64,000 nucleotides of DNA, taken from Bradyrhizobium sp. AZCC 1693. Lineage in GTDB: Bacteria; Pseudomonadota; Alphaproteobacteria; Rhizobiales; Xanthobacteraceae. Below, piece by piece: positions 16,121 to 25,292 of this stretch (position 1 is its first letter; every line of letters begins with the position of its first letter). Below the pieces are notes generated by a model. The model was given only the letters and a program-made list of their open reading frames with translations. It did not search any database and was not told the origin of the DNA. The DNA is taken from the NCBI RefSeq assembly GCF_036924745.1, contig NZ_JAZHSD010000001.1:4030001-4094000 (forward strand), read 5' to 3'. A program made the translations under genes and the position numbers.

Positions 16121-16215
16121 GTAGGGTGAGCAAAGCGACAGCGTGCCCACCATCACGAAGCGCGATCGGTGATAGATGGTGGGCACGGCGCTGACGTGCC
16201 TTTGCCCATCCTACG
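16121..16215. repeat. Intergenic palindromic repeat, family E (copy 2)
   Basis: GTAGGGTGAGCAAAGCGACA at the left and GTGCCTTTGCCCATCCTAC at the right, with inner GTGCCCACCAT/ATGGTGGGCAC arms. Lies between the exported protein and the Rieske gene, which converge on it. Confidence 0.75.
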
Positions 16216-16232
16216 ATCGCAACGACGCCCGC

Positions 16233-16646
16233 CTACAAATCCACCACCACGTAGTCGCTCTCGACCGACACGGCGAGCGTTTCCGCGACATACGGCCCTT
16301 TCACCACCGCCGATCCCGGCTCGACATTGACCGGATAGGCGCGCGCGCGAAAACGCTTCGGATCGCAGTAGGATTGCCCGGTGCGAATGTCGAATTCCCA
16401 GCCGTGCCAGGGACAGCGGATGATCTCGCCGAGCCTGGTGTATTCGATTTCGCCGGGATCGGAGGATTGCGCGAGCCCGATCAGCGGGCCCTCGCACAAG
16501 GCCGCGCCCTGGTGCGGGCAGCGGTTCAACAGGCCGAAGAACTCGCCCTTGATGTTGAAGATCGCGATCGGCCGCTCGTCGATGGTGAGGAATTTTCGCG
16601 TGCCCGGCGGCAACTCGTCCACCGGGGCAATGACGTGTCGCGCCAT
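16233..16646 (-). CDS. Rieske [2Fe-2S] protein
   Basis: A 137-residue Rieske-type ferredoxin or ferredoxin-like subunit. The cluster ligands are in NRCPHQGAALCEG (Cys-X-His) and RCPWHGWEFD (Cys-X2-His). No catalytic oxygenase domain is attached, so it is either an electron carrier or a small accessory protein. Its ATG overlaps the TGA of the preceding amidohydrolase gene (TGATG), so the two are translationally coupled; start 16646 was chosen for that reason. It is the last gene of the 18833-16233 operon and would serve whatever ring- or acid-degrading pathway the amidohydrolases belong to (inference). Confidence 0.85.
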   Translation of the reverse strand: MARHVIAPVDELPPGTRKFLTIDERPIAIFNIKGEFFGLLNRCPHQGAALCEGPLIGLAQSSDPGEIEYTRLGEIIRCPWHGWEFDIRTGQSYCDPKRFRARAYPVNVEPGSAVVKGPYVAETLAVSVESDYVVVDL

Positions 16647-17757
16647 CAAGAAATCCCGTACAGCTTCTTCGCATTGCCGAGATAGAAGGCTTCGCGGTTG
16701 GCGTCGCTGACGCCGGCCGGCAGCACGCGCGACGGTTCATCGAAATCCCAATGCGGGTAATCGGTGGCGAACAACAGCTTGTCCCAGCCGATCCATTCGA
16801 TCACCTGGAACAGATGGTTGCGGCGCTCCGGGTCCTCCATCGGCTGCGTGGTCCACCAGATGTGGTCGCGGATATATTCCGACGGCTTGCGTTTCAGATA
16901 CGGCACCTCGCTGTGCAGCCGCTCGAAACTCTTATCCAGCCGCCAGCCAAGCGACGGCGCCCAGCCGAAGCCGGCCTCGATCATGACCATCTTCAGTTTT
17001 GGATATCGCTCGAACACGCCTTCGAGCACCAGGCTCGCCAGCACGGTCTGCTGGCACTGCGAATGGCCGACCATCTCCTCGATATAGAAGCTCGGCCAGC
17101 CGGACGGGGGGTGAGCGGATTGCCGCCGAAGCCGAAGGCATGAATGCCGACCGGCAGGCCGATCTCCTGCGCCGCCTCGTAGATCGGCCAGTAGCGGCGC
17201 TGGCCGAGCGGCTCGACATTGCGCGAGAGCAGCAGCACCTGAACGAAATTCTTGTCGCCTGCGCGCTTGCGAATTTCGGCGGCGGCGGAAAGGCCGTCCT
17301 CATTGGCGACGACGATCGAGCCCTTCAGGCGGGAATCCTTGGCTGTCCATTTCTCGATCTGCCAGTCGTTGATCGCGGTGCAGATCGCGCCGGCCAGATC
17401 CTGGTTGCGCAGGCCCTGCCCGCTGGCGAGCGGATTGAGAACGCCGAGTGCGACGTTATAGGGGTCGAGAAGCTGCTTCTGCATGAAGGACAGCGAGGAG
17501 CCCTGCGGCCCGCCTTCCGGCGGCCAGGCATCGCGGCGCGAGGCGTTCGGCTGCGCCTTCGGATAGGGCGGGCCTTCCATCATGCCGTGATAGGCCTGCT
17601 TGCCGTAGGCCTCGAGATGGTCGTGCCAACGTTTTTCCAGAAAGGGATAGAGCTCGTCCGCGGTCGCGCGCGCCGGATGGATGTCGCAATCGGCGATCGC
17701 GGTCTTGACGCTGACGGGTGACGCGGGCTCCGGACGGTCGCGGAACTGGACGTTCAT
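16646..17757 (-). pseudogene. Amidohydrolase family protein, single-base frameshift
   Basis: A metal-dependent hydrolase/decarboxylase-like protein of the amidohydrolase-2 (ACMSD-like) family, paralogous to its upstream neighbour. The N-terminal frame carries ADCDIHPA and GLPVGIHAFGFGGNPLTP, then leaves the family pattern; the pattern resumes in another frame as SGWPSFYIEEMVGHSQCQQ and continues through VMIEAGFGW and FATDYPHWDF to the stop. The break lies in the G-run at 17106-17111 (C-run in the coding strand), where one extra base would restore a protein of about 370 residues. It is either a sequencing slip in a homopolymer or a true inactivating mutation. The ATG overlaps the stop of the upstream gene. 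Confidence 0.82.
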
Positions 17758-18833
17758 GGCGTCGCCTCCTTCGCAAATTCCAACCGGCCGTAGGTCGCGA
17801 GCGGATTGTCGATCATGATCTTGCGAACAAGATCCGGCGACAACCCCGGCGGCAGCACCTCGTCGCCGTCGAATTGCCAGTGCGGATAGTCGGTCGAGAA
17901 TAGGAGCAATTCGTCCGACTGCATATGGTCAAACAGGCGGTTCAGGGTTGCGGGATCGGGCGGCGCATCGACCGGCTGCAGCGAGAAACGGATGTTGCTG
18001 CGCACAATCTCCAGTGGCGCGCGATCGACCCACGGCGTTTCCATCCGTATCCCGCGCCAGAACTTGTGCAGCCGCCACAGATAGGCCGGCAGCCAGGTGA
18101 AGCCACTTTCCAGCATCACCATCTTCAGATTCGGGTGGCGGGCGAACACGCCCTCCACGATCAGGCTGGTGAGCTGGGTCTGGAACGCGGTGGCCTGCGC
18201 GACATAATCCTCGATGTGGTAGGAGCCCCAGCCGACCGAGGTCGGTGGGTTGTGATAGGCGCTGCCGGCGTGGATGCCGATGGTGAGACCCAGCCGTTCG
18301 GCCGCCGCATAGATCGGCCAGTAGGCGCGCTTGCCCAAGGGCATGTCGCCCATGACAAGCATCAGCACCTGGACGAAACGCTTGTCCTTGGCGCAGCGCT
18401 CGATCTCGGCAACTGATTTTTCGAGGCTTTGCGCAGGAATCACGATCGAGCCGCGCAGCCGCGCATCCCGGTCGAGCCATTCCCTGGCCAGCCAGTCGTT
18501 CAGCGCGCGGCAGAACGCGTCCTGCATGTCCTCGGAGAACACCATCTGCACGCCGTAGAGCGGATTGCAGATGCCATAGCTCACCTGAAAGCGGTCGAGC
18601 GCCTGCTTCTGCATGTCGGCGAGGTCTGAACCCGGTTTGCCCTGCCCCGGCCGCCAGTCCGGCCGCGACGAGATCGGCGAATTGGTCGGATAGGATTGCG
18701 AGACCAGATCGGTCATGCCGCGCGTCGTCACCTGGTCGCGCCAGTAGTCGTTCATGTAGGGCAACAGGCCGGTCAGATGAGGAACGGCGGGATGCAGATC
18801 GCAATCCACGCCGCCGGCAATCGGCGACGTCAT
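17754..18833 (-). CDS. Amidohydrolase-2 family protein
   Basis: A 359-residue TIM-barrel metal-dependent hydrolase. Family marks seen: VDCDLHPAVPH (the HxH-type first strand with only one of the usual His), TIGIHAGS, VMLESGFTWLP and LLFSTDYPHWQFDG (the late Asp and His). Related enzymes hydrolyse or decarboxylate aromatic or dicarboxylic acids; the substrate is unknown. GAGGAAACATC precedes the ATG. It is the first gene of an operon with a frameshifted paralogue (ATGA overlap) and a Rieske protein, and a divergent MBL-fold gene starts 160 bases away. Confidence 0.87.
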   Translation of the reverse strand: MTSPIAGGVDCDLHPAVPHLTGLLPYMNDYWRDQVTTRGMTDLVSQSYPTNSPISSRPDWRPGQGKPGSDLADMQKQALDRFQVSYGICNPLYGVQMVFSEDMQDAFCRALNDWLAREWLDRDARLRGSIVIPAQSLEKSVAEIERCAKDKRFVQVLMLVMGDMPLGKRAYWPIYAAAERLGLTIGIHAGSAYHNPPTSVGWGSYHIEDYVAQATAFQTQLTSLIVEGVFARHPNLKMVMLESGFTWLPAYLWRLHKFWRGIRMETPWVDRAPLEIVRSNIRFSLQPVDAPPDPATLNRLFDHMQSDELLLFSTDYPHWQFDGDEVLPPGLSPDLVRKIMIDNPLATYGRLEFAKEATP

Positions 18834-18993
18834 GATGTTTCCTCGTTCGCGAGCGCGGTCTCACGGCATCTTGTAGGCATCGCCGCTTGGTTCTTTAAGC
18901 GCATTCAAGCAGGCTGGTCTGCAGCCCGCAACTCGGCAAACGCTGGCCCCCTGTGCTAGGAAAACATGGGTAAGGGCTTTGGGGAGATTTTCG

Positions 18994-19974
18994 ATGACTA
19001 GGATTGGACGTACGGCGATTGTCTTAACCCTGTTGCTGGCCGGCAGCGCATTCGCGCAGCAACAACCCCCTGCCTCGCCCGCAGCACCGCCGCCGGTCGA
19101 TTTCTCCAAGGTCGAGATCAAGACCATCGACCTCGGCGACAACGTCTACATGCTCGAGGGCCAGGGTGGAAACATCACCGTGGCGGTGGGGAAAGCCGGC
19201 ATTATCATGGTCGACGGCCAGTTCGCGCCGCTGCACGACAAGATCAAGGCCGCGATATCGACGATCTCCAACCTGCCGGTCAAATATCTGATCAACACGC
19301 ACTATCACGGCGACCACACCGGCGGGAATGAAGCCTTTGCCAAGGACGGCGCCATCATCGTTGCCGACATCAACGTCAGGAATCGCCTGGCCGAGGGAAC
19401 CACCAATGGCCTGACCGGCGTCAAGACGCCACCGGCCGCAGCAGGCGCATTGCCGTCGAAGACCTATGCCGGCAAGATGTTCAAGATCAGACTTCCCGGC
19501 CGCGTCGCCGATCTCCGGCACATCGCCAACGCGCATACGGACGGCGACACTTACGTCTGGTTCAAGACCGCCAATGTGCTGGCGACCGGCGACACCTTCA
19601 CCAACGGCCGCTATCCCAACATCGACTTCGCCAATGGCGGCAACATCAGGGGCATGATCGCGGCGACCGACGCCTACATCAAGCTGACCAACGCGAAGAG
19701 CCGCATCGTGCCGGGCCACGGCCCGATCGCCGACAGGGCGGCGCTGACCGAATATCGCGCCATGCTCGTTACCGCGCGCGACCGCATGGCGGCGCTGGTG
19801 AACCAAGGCAAGAGCGAAGACGATGTGGTGGCGGCCAAGCCCTTCGCCGATCTCGACAAGAAATGGGCGCCGACGGAGTTGGCCTCCAAGAATTTTATTC
19901 GCGTCGTCTATCATTCGCTCGCGGACAAAACCGACAAGAAGGCCGTGCTGAAGCGAATGCTGCGCCGGGGTTGA
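18994..19974 (+). CDS. Exported MBL-fold metallo-hydrolase
   Basis: A 326-residue metallo-beta-lactamase-fold protein with a signal peptide (MTRIGRTAIVLTLLLAGSAF A). The zinc motif NTHYHGDHTGGN is present, followed by the expected later ligands in IANAHTDGDTYVWF and VPGHGPIADR. Periplasmic relatives of this group include quinoprotein-linked (SoxH-like) proteins and beta-lactamase-like hydrolases; a substrate cannot be assigned. Start 18994 is chosen because GGGGAG lies 8 bases upstream and it gives a clean signal peptide. It is 6 bases from pncC and probably co-transcribed with it. Confidence 0.87.
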   Translation: MTRIGRTAIVLTLLLAGSAFAQQQPPASPAAPPPVDFSKVEIKTIDLGDNVYMLEGQGGNITVAVGKAGIIMVDGQFAPLHDKIKAAISTISNLPVKYLINTHYHGDHTGGNEAFAKDGAIIVADINVRNRLAEGTTNGLTGVKTPPAAAGALPSKTYAGKMFKIRLPGRVADLRHIANAHTDGDTYVWFKTANVLATGDTFTNGRYPNIDFANGGNIRGMIAATDAYIKLTNAKSRIVPGHGPIADRAALTEYRAMLVTARDRMAALVNQGKSEDDVVAAKPFADLDKKWAPTELASKNFIRVVYHSLADKTDKKAVLKRMLRRG

Positions 19975-19980
19975 GAGAAC

Positions 19981-20463
19981 ATGAATGAACTCGTAACAAC
20001 AGCCGAAAAGATCGCCGCCCAACTGATCGCGCGGAAACAGACGATTGCAGTCGCGGAATCTTCAACCGGCGGCCTGATCTCGGCGGCGCTCCTGTCGGTG
20101 CCGGGCGCATCGGCCTATTTCCTCGGCGGCGCCGTGGTCTATACCCGCGACGCGCGACGGCTATTGATGGATATTCCCGACGAGGCGATGAAGGGTATCC
20201 GCTCTGCATCCGAGCCCTACGCAAAGCTGCTCGCAAGCCAGGTCCGCCAGCGCTTTGCGACCGACTGGGGATTGTCGGAAACCGGCGCAACAGGCCCGAC
20301 CGGCAACCGCTATGGCGACGCCGCCGGGCATAGCTGCATGGCGGTGGCTGGGCCGTCGCAATCGGTGTTCACGCTGGAAACCGGGAGTGCCGACCGGCAA
20401 GCCAATATGCAGGCGTTTGCGAAGACGGCGTTGAATCTGCTGCTGGAGAATTTGTCGAAGTAA
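19981..20463 (+). CDS. pncC: Nicotinamide-nucleotide amidohydrolase, CinA C-terminal type (PncC)
   Basis: Deamidates nicotinamide mononucleotide to nicotinate mononucleotide in pyridine-nucleotide recycling (known for stand-alone CinA C-terminal domains). The 160-residue protein is the single domain with AVAESSTGGLISAALLSVPG and the later GATGPTGN. The N-terminal MoCF-like domain of full CinA is absent, which is usual for the short form. It follows the MBL gene by 6 bases. Confidence 0.85.
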   Translation: MNELVTTAEKIAAQLIARKQTIAVAESSTGGLISAALLSVPGASAYFLGGAVVYTRDARRLLMDIPDEAMKGIRSASEPYAKLLASQVRQRFATDWGLSETGATGPTGNRYGDAAGHSCMAVAGPSQSVFTLETGSADRQANMQAFAKTALNLLLENLSK

Positions 20464-20466
20464 GCT

Positions 20467-20588
20467 GTCGTCCCTGCGAACGCAGGGACCCATACGCCGT
20501 GTCGCTTGTTGTGAGAGAACGCTGTTCGACGGCTTTCGCCCAACAATCAAGTGCGGTGGTTATGGGTCCCTGCGTTCGCAGGGACGAC
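20467..20588. repeat. Intergenic palindromic repeat, family A (copy 2)
   Basis: Arms GTCGTCCCTGCGAACGCAGG and CCTGCGTTCGCAGGGACGAC begin 4 bases after the pncC stop. The core contains GAACGCTGTTCGACGGCTTT, shared with copy 3. Confidence 0.85.
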
Positions 20589-20626
20589 GGGGAGATTTTA
20601 CAGGTACTGACCCGAGGACCATATCC

Positions 20627-21517
20627 ATGCAACAGCCATTCGACCGCGCCGCTGAGGATCTCGGCAACTCGATCCATTTCGAGCACGTCAATGTCACCAT
20701 TCCCGATCAGCGACTGGCGACGCTGTTCTATATCGCCGGCCTCGGGCTGACCCGCGATCCCTATCTGATGGTGTCGGACACCAACATGTGGGTCAATGTC
20801 GGCAGGAGCCAGTTTCATCTGCCTGATGGCGCGCCGCAGGTGCTGCGCGGGCATACCGGCATCGTCATCGCCGGCCGCGAGGCGCTGCTGGCGCGGCTCG
20901 CATCCGTGGCGAAGAAGCTGGAAGGAACGTCGTTCGCATTCACCGAGCATAATGACCATGTCGAGGCGATCTGCCCCTGGGGCAACCGCGTGCGATGCTA
21001 TGAGCCGGACGCGGCGCGCTTCGGGCGCATCACGCTCGGCATTCCCTATGTCGAGTTCGACGTGCCGGCAGGCACCGCGAAAGCGATCTGCGCCTTCTAT
21101 CCTCAGATCATGGGGATGCAGGCCGAGTTCCTGAACGGTGATAACGCCGTGGCGCGGGTCAAGGCCGGCAAGGATCAGGTTCTGCAGTTCCGCGAGACCG
21201 ACCGGCCTCAGCCCGAGTTCGACGGCCATCACGTGCAGATCTACATCACGGATTTTTCAGGTCCCTACCGTCGCCTGCGCGAACGCGGCCTGATCTCGCA
21301 GGAAGACAACCAGTATCAATACCGCTTTCGCGACATCATCGACCTCGACGGCGGCCGGCACCTGTTCACCGTCGAGCACGAGGTGCGCAGCGCGACGCAC
21401 CCGATGTTCATGCGCCCGCTGGTCAACCGCAACCCGGCCGAGACCAACCGCACCTACGCGCCGGGGCACGAGCGGTGGGCTTGGGCGATGGGGCCGGATG
21501 AATACGATCGGCGGTAG
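20627..21517 (+). CDS. VOC family protein (glyoxalase/dioxygenase superfamily)
   Basis: A 296-residue protein with two vicinal-oxygen-chelate modules: an N-terminal one from FEHVNVTIPDQRLATLFYIA and a second beginning GIPYVEFDVPAGTAKAICAF, with a late HHVQIYITDFSGPYRRLRER segment. The superfamily includes glyoxalases, extradiol dioxygenases and resistance proteins. Possible metal ligands are His and Glu in these strands (inference). GAGGACCATATCC precedes the ATG. The gene stands alone between two family A repeats. Confidence 0.8.
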   Translation: MQQPFDRAAEDLGNSIHFEHVNVTIPDQRLATLFYIAGLGLTRDPYLMVSDTNMWVNVGRSQFHLPDGAPQVLRGHTGIVIAGREALLARLASVAKKLEGTSFAFTEHNDHVEAICPWGNRVRCYEPDAARFGRITLGIPYVEFDVPAGTAKAICAFYPQIMGMQAEFLNGDNAVARVKAGKDQVLQFRETDRPQPEFDGHHVQIYITDFSGPYRRLRERGLISQEDNQYQYRFRDIIDLDGGRHLFTVEHEVRSATHPMFMRPLVNRNPAETNRTYAPGHERWAWAMGPDEYDRR

Positions 21518-21530
21518 GGGCGGGCACACT

Positions 21531-21651
21531 GTCGTCCCTGCGAAAGCAGGGACCCATACGCCGTGCCGTGTGTTTTGAGAGACGCTGTTCGACGGCTTCG
21601 TTTCAACAACGTAAGTCGGTGGGTATGGGTCCCTGCTTTCGCAGGGACGAC
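21531..21651. repeat. Intergenic palindromic repeat, family A (copy 3)
   Basis: Arms GTCGTCCCTGCGAAAGCAGG and CCTGCTTTCGCAGGGACGAC. Compared with copy 2 both arms carry the matching change (ACGCA to AAGCA on the left and its complement on the right), so the hairpins are preserved by compensatory change. Confidence 0.85.
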
Positions 21652-21663
21652 AGCGGGGATGAA

Positions 21664-22974
21664 TTACCGCTCCCTGAACGAGCGCATCAGCTGGTCGCTG
21701 AACGGCTTCATCAGATAGGAGAACATGGTGCGGTCGCCGGTCTGGACGAAGGCTTCCACCGGCATGCCCGGGATGATCTTGACGTTGTCGCCGAGGCGGG
21801 CGACTTCGGCCGGCGGCAGCGAGACGCGGATGGTGTAGTAGCTCTGGCCGGTGCGCTGGTCGGTGGTGACGTCGGCGGAGACGCGCGTCACCACACCATT
21901 GAGTTCCGGCGTGGTGCGCTGGTTGAAGGCGGACAGCCGCAGAAGCGTCTTCTGGCCGATCTGCAGCTTGTCGATGTCCTGCGGATTGACCTTGGCCTCG
22001 ACCGAGAGATCGTCGGCCCGCGGCACCACCATCATGATGGCGTCGCCGGCGGTAATCACGCCGCCCACGGTATGCACCGTCGACTGCAGCACGACACCGT
22101 CCTGCGGCGCGCGGATGTCGATGCGGCGCAATTGATCCTCGGCGGTGACCTTGCGCTCGACGAACTCGCCGATCTTGTCGTTGGTCTCGCGCAGATCCTT
22201 GGAGACCTCGCTGACCACGTCCTTGTCGACCTGGATGATCTGCAGCTCGGTTTCGGTGATCTTGCCCCTCGCCTGCGCACGCGCGGCGATGTATTGCGCG
22301 CGCTCGCCCGACAGCCGGGCGAGGTCGCGCTCCAGCACCGTCAGGCGCGAGATCTGGATCAGGCGCTGCTCGTAGAGCTGGCGCACGCCGACCAGTTCCT
22401 TCTCGACCAGCGCAACTTCCTTTTCCTTGGCCTGCTCCTGCGCCGTCAGCCCTGCGATTTCCTCGTTGAGCTGCGAGACGCGCTCGCGCAACTGGGATTT
22501 TTGTCCGGCGCGCCCGAACACCCGCACCTCGAACAGCTTGGTTTCGCTCGCCATGACGTCGCGTACATCGGGATCGCCGGCCTGATCGGTCAGCTGTGGG
22601 GGAAACTTGATTTGGTCGAGGCCGCGCTGTTCGGCCTCCAGCCGCGCGGCGCGCGCCCACAATCCGTTCAGCGTCTTGACGACGATGGCGAGGCTCGCCT
22701 TGACCACGGTCTCGTCGAGACGCACCACGACGTCGCCGGCCTTGACGATGTCGCCGTCGCGCACCCTGACCTCGCCGACCACGCCGCCGGTCGGATGCTG
22801 CACCTTCTTGACGTTGGAATCGACCACCACCGAACCCGGCGCGATCAGCGCGCCCGAAATCTGCACCGTCGAGGCCCAGCCGCCGAATCCGCCGGCCAGA
22901 ACCAGCATCAGCGAGAGCCCAACGATGAGATGCATCCGTATCGAGCGCCGCGCGCCCTTCAGCTCATCGGTCAT
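21664..22974 (-). CDS. Type I secretion membrane fusion protein, HlyD family
   Basis: The periplasmic adaptor that joins an ABC exporter to an outer-membrane TolC channel. The 436-residue protein has a short cytoplasmic N-terminus, one transmembrane helix (HLIVGLSLMLVLAGGFGGWA), a lipoyl-like half (VKKVQHPTGGVVGEVRVRDG), a long coiled-coil region at about residues 120-270, and the matching C-terminal barrel ending SDQLMRSFRER. This is the PrtE-type HlyD subfamily. Its ATG overlaps the stop of the ABC gene (ATGA). No TolC gene is in the window. Confidence 0.9.
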   Translation of the reverse strand: MTDELKGARRSIRMHLIVGLSLMLVLAGGFGGWASTVQISGALIAPGSVVVDSNVKKVQHPTGGVVGEVRVRDGDIVKAGDVVVRLDETVVKASLAIVVKTLNGLWARAARLEAEQRGLDQIKFPPQLTDQAGDPDVRDVMASETKLFEVRVFGRAGQKSQLRERVSQLNEEIAGLTAQEQAKEKEVALVEKELVGVRQLYEQRLIQISRLTVLERDLARLSGERAQYIAARAQARGKITETELQIIQVDKDVVSEVSKDLRETNDKIGEFVERKVTAEDQLRRIDIRAPQDGVVLQSTVHTVGGVITAGDAIMMVVPRADDLSVEAKVNPQDIDKLQIGQKTLLRLSAFNQRTTPELNGVVTRVSADVTTDQRTGQSYYTIRVSLPPAEVARLGDNVKIIPGMPVEAFVQTGDRTMFSYLMKPFSDQLMRSFRER

Positions 22975-24716
22975 GATTTTTTCGCGACTCCTGCCTCGGA
23001 CACGATCTTGATCGGCGTCGGCGGTGCGACGCGCTGCAACACCTGGCCGAGCACGGTTTCCTTCGGACCGAACGCCTGCATGCGGCCGTCCTTCAGCACC
23101 AGAAGCTGGTCGACCGCCTCGATGCCGATCGGCCGGTGCGCCACCACGACCACGATGGCGCCGCGCTCACGCGCGCTACGCACTGCGCGCGTCAGCGCCT
23201 CGTCGCCCTCGCTGTCGAGATTGGAATTCGGCTCGTCGAGCACGATCAGGAACGGATTGCCGTAGAGCGCGCGGGCCAGCGCCACGCGCTGGGCCTGGCC
23301 GGCCGAAAGTGCGGTGCCCTGCTCGCCGATCTGGGTGTCGTAGCCCTCGCGCATCTTGATGATCATCTCATGCACGCCGGCTTCCTTGGCCGCGGCGATG
23401 ATCGACTCCGACTTCGCTTCCGAATCGAAGCGGCAGATGTTCTGCGCCACGGTGCCGGCGAACAATTCGACGTCCTGCGGCAGATAGCCGACGTGGCGGC
23501 CGAGCACGTCCGACGACCACTGGTCGAGCGCCGCGCCATCGAGCCGCACCTTGCCGCGGGCCGGCATCCAGACGCCGACCAGCGCGCGCACCAGCGACGA
23601 TTTGCCCGAACCGCTCGGACCGATGACGCCGACGCCGGTGCCGGCCTCGACGGCGAAATTGACGTCCTGCACGATGACGCGCTGGTCGCCCGGCGGCACG
23701 ATGCTGACGGCCTCGACCGACAGCCGCTTCGAGGGCGCCTGCAAAAGCGTCTGTTCATTCGCCGCCGGCATTTGCTGCAGGAGCTTGGACAAGCGATGCC
23801 AGCTCTGGCGCGCGGCAACGAAACCTTTCCAGTGGGCGATGGCGAGATCGACCGGCGCCAGCGCGCGGGCGCTCAGGATCGAGCCCGCGATGATGATGCC
23901 GGCGGTGGCCTCCTGGTGGATCACGAGATAGGCGCCGACCGCGAGCACCGCCGATTGCAGCATCATGCGCAAGACTTTTGCGACCGCCCCCAGGCCGCCG
24001 GCAATGTCGCTGGCGCGCTGATTGCCCGCCAGATAGGTCTCGTTGGCCTCGCTCCAGCGCCTCGTTAGCCGTCCGGACATGCCCATCGCGACCAGCACCT
24101 CGGCGTTGCGCCGGCTGGTGGCGGCCAGATCATTACGCCGCGCGGCCAACGTCATCGCCTCCTTTGCCGGCGTGCGCGACAGGAACTCGGTGATCAGCGT
24201 CAGCGTCACCAGAACGGCGGCGCCGGCCAGAGCGGTGACGCCGAGCAGCCAGTGAAACGCAAAGCAGATCGCCAGATAGAACGGCAGCCACGGCAGATCG
24301 AAGAACGCGCCCGGCCCCATGCTGCCGAGAAACGACCTGACATTGTCGAGATCGCGCAGCGGCTGCAGGCCCTCGTTGCGGCTGCCGACCAGCAGCGGCA
24401 GCCGCACCACGGTTTCGAACACGCGCGTGTTGAGGGCTTCGTCGAGTGCGGTTCCAATGCGGCCGAGAATGCGACCGCGGATCAGATCGAGGCCGCCTTG
24501 CGCGATGTAGAGGCCGCCGGCGAGAATCACCAGACCGACCAAGGTCGGCACGCTGCGGCTCGGCAGCACGCGGTCGTAGACCTCCAGCATGAAAATCGAG
24601 CCGGTGAGGTACAGCAAATTGATCATGCAACTCATGACGCCGACGCCGATAAAGGCGTTGCGACAAGCGCGCAGCGCTTCACCGAGCTCGGAACGCCGGA
24701 CGGGAGCGGCTGCCAT
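22971..24716 (-). CDS. Type I secretion ABC transporter, PrtD family
   Basis: The inner-membrane permease/ATPase that powers one-step export of RTX-like proteins. The 581-residue protein has a transmembrane part (CMINLLYLTGSIFMLEVYDR; PWLPFYLAICFAFHWLLG) and a C-terminal ATPase with Walker A GPSGSGKSSL, signature LSAGQAQRVALARAL, Walker B LIVLDEPNSNLD and the switch His in VVAHRP. No N-terminal C39-like domain, as is normal for PrtD types. Start 24716 (MAAAPVRRSELG) is preferred to 24776 on similarity. Its export substrate is probably the RTX-tailed protein at 38974-43788 (inference from being the only candidates in the window). Confidence 0.9.
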   Translation of the reverse strand: MAAAPVRRSELGEALRACRNAFIGVGVMSCMINLLYLTGSIFMLEVYDRVLPSRSVPTLVGLVILAGGLYIAQGGLDLIRGRILGRIGTALDEALNTRVFETVVRLPLLVGSRNEGLQPLRDLDNVRSFLGSMGPGAFFDLPWLPFYLAICFAFHWLLGVTALAGAAVLVTLTLITEFLSRTPAKEAMTLAARRNDLAATSRRNAEVLVAMGMSGRLTRRWSEANETYLAGNQRASDIAGGLGAVAKVLRMMLQSAVLAVGAYLVIHQEATAGIIIAGSILSARALAPVDLAIAHWKGFVAARQSWHRLSKLLQQMPAANEQTLLQAPSKRLSVEAVSIVPPGDQRVIVQDVNFAVEAGTGVGVIGPSGSGKSSLVRALVGVWMPARGKVRLDGAALDQWSSDVLGRHVGYLPQDVELFAGTVAQNICRFDSEAKSESIIAAAKEAGVHEMIIKMREGYDTQIGEQGTALSAGQAQRVALARALYGNPFLIVLDEPNSNLDSEGDEALTRAVRSARERGAIVVVVAHRPIGIEAVDQLLVLKDGRMQAFGPKETVLGQVLQRVAPPTPIKIVSEAGVAKKS

Positions 24717-24856
24717 TAATGCGTATCTCTTCAAAAGGATAAGGTACGTGCAGGTTCTACCGATGTTTTTGGACACCGTCTATTTATGTCACGTTAACCT
24801 GCATCCAGTTCCCCCATATGAAGGGGGTGAAGACGGAAGTCGCGCGTTTTGGGCCG

Positions 24857-25167
24857 CTAATTTGACGCCGGCGCCAGCCGCCCGGCGGGTTCGACCTTCG
24901 GGCTGGGCGGAAACGGCACCAGAATCACCGGCATCGAGACCCGGCCGATTTCGCCGTTGATATCGAGCAGGACGCCGCTTCCGGCACCCAACCCGCCCGC
25001 CGGCCGCCAATTGGCCTGGGCGCGAATACCGACCCATCGGCCTTCCGGCTGGCGGAACAACTGAACCGTGAGATCGGGTTCGAATCCGCCACCACACCCC
25101 TAAACGGCTGGGCGATGCCATGGGTCCAGTCCGCCGGTCCCAGCACCGAGGACAGCGGCAGCTTCAA
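24857..25167 (-). pseudogene. Remnant of a TesB-like acyl-CoA thioesterase C-terminus
   Basis: One frame gives FEPDLTVQLFRQPEGRW, then VGIRAQANWRPAGG and INGEIGRVSMPVILVPF, the pattern of the C-terminal hotdog domain of TesB-like thioesterases. The preceding piece (LSSVLGPADWTHGIAQPFRG) is in another frame, with the switch near 25075, and no start or N-terminal domain is present. A decayed 3' fragment. Recognition is by eye. Confidence 0.55.
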
Positions 25168-25292
25168 AGGGCTCGAAGATGGCCAATGTCAGGGTATCCT
25201 GAGATCAGGAATTTCGAACATTGGGCCAGTCTGGCAAAAGCCAGAGAATGCAACAAAGGGGTTTTCTCAGCTCAGATGAATAATATTCAACC

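Noticed and set aside
21568..23265. A 565-codon plus-strand frame over the HlyD gene
   Set aside because: Begins inside a palindromic repeat and lies opposite a confirmed gene.
25040..25120. A GATTCGAACCC segment resembling a tRNA T-arm
   Set aside because: No matching acceptor, D or anticodon arm could be paired around it; it falls within the thioesterase remnant.
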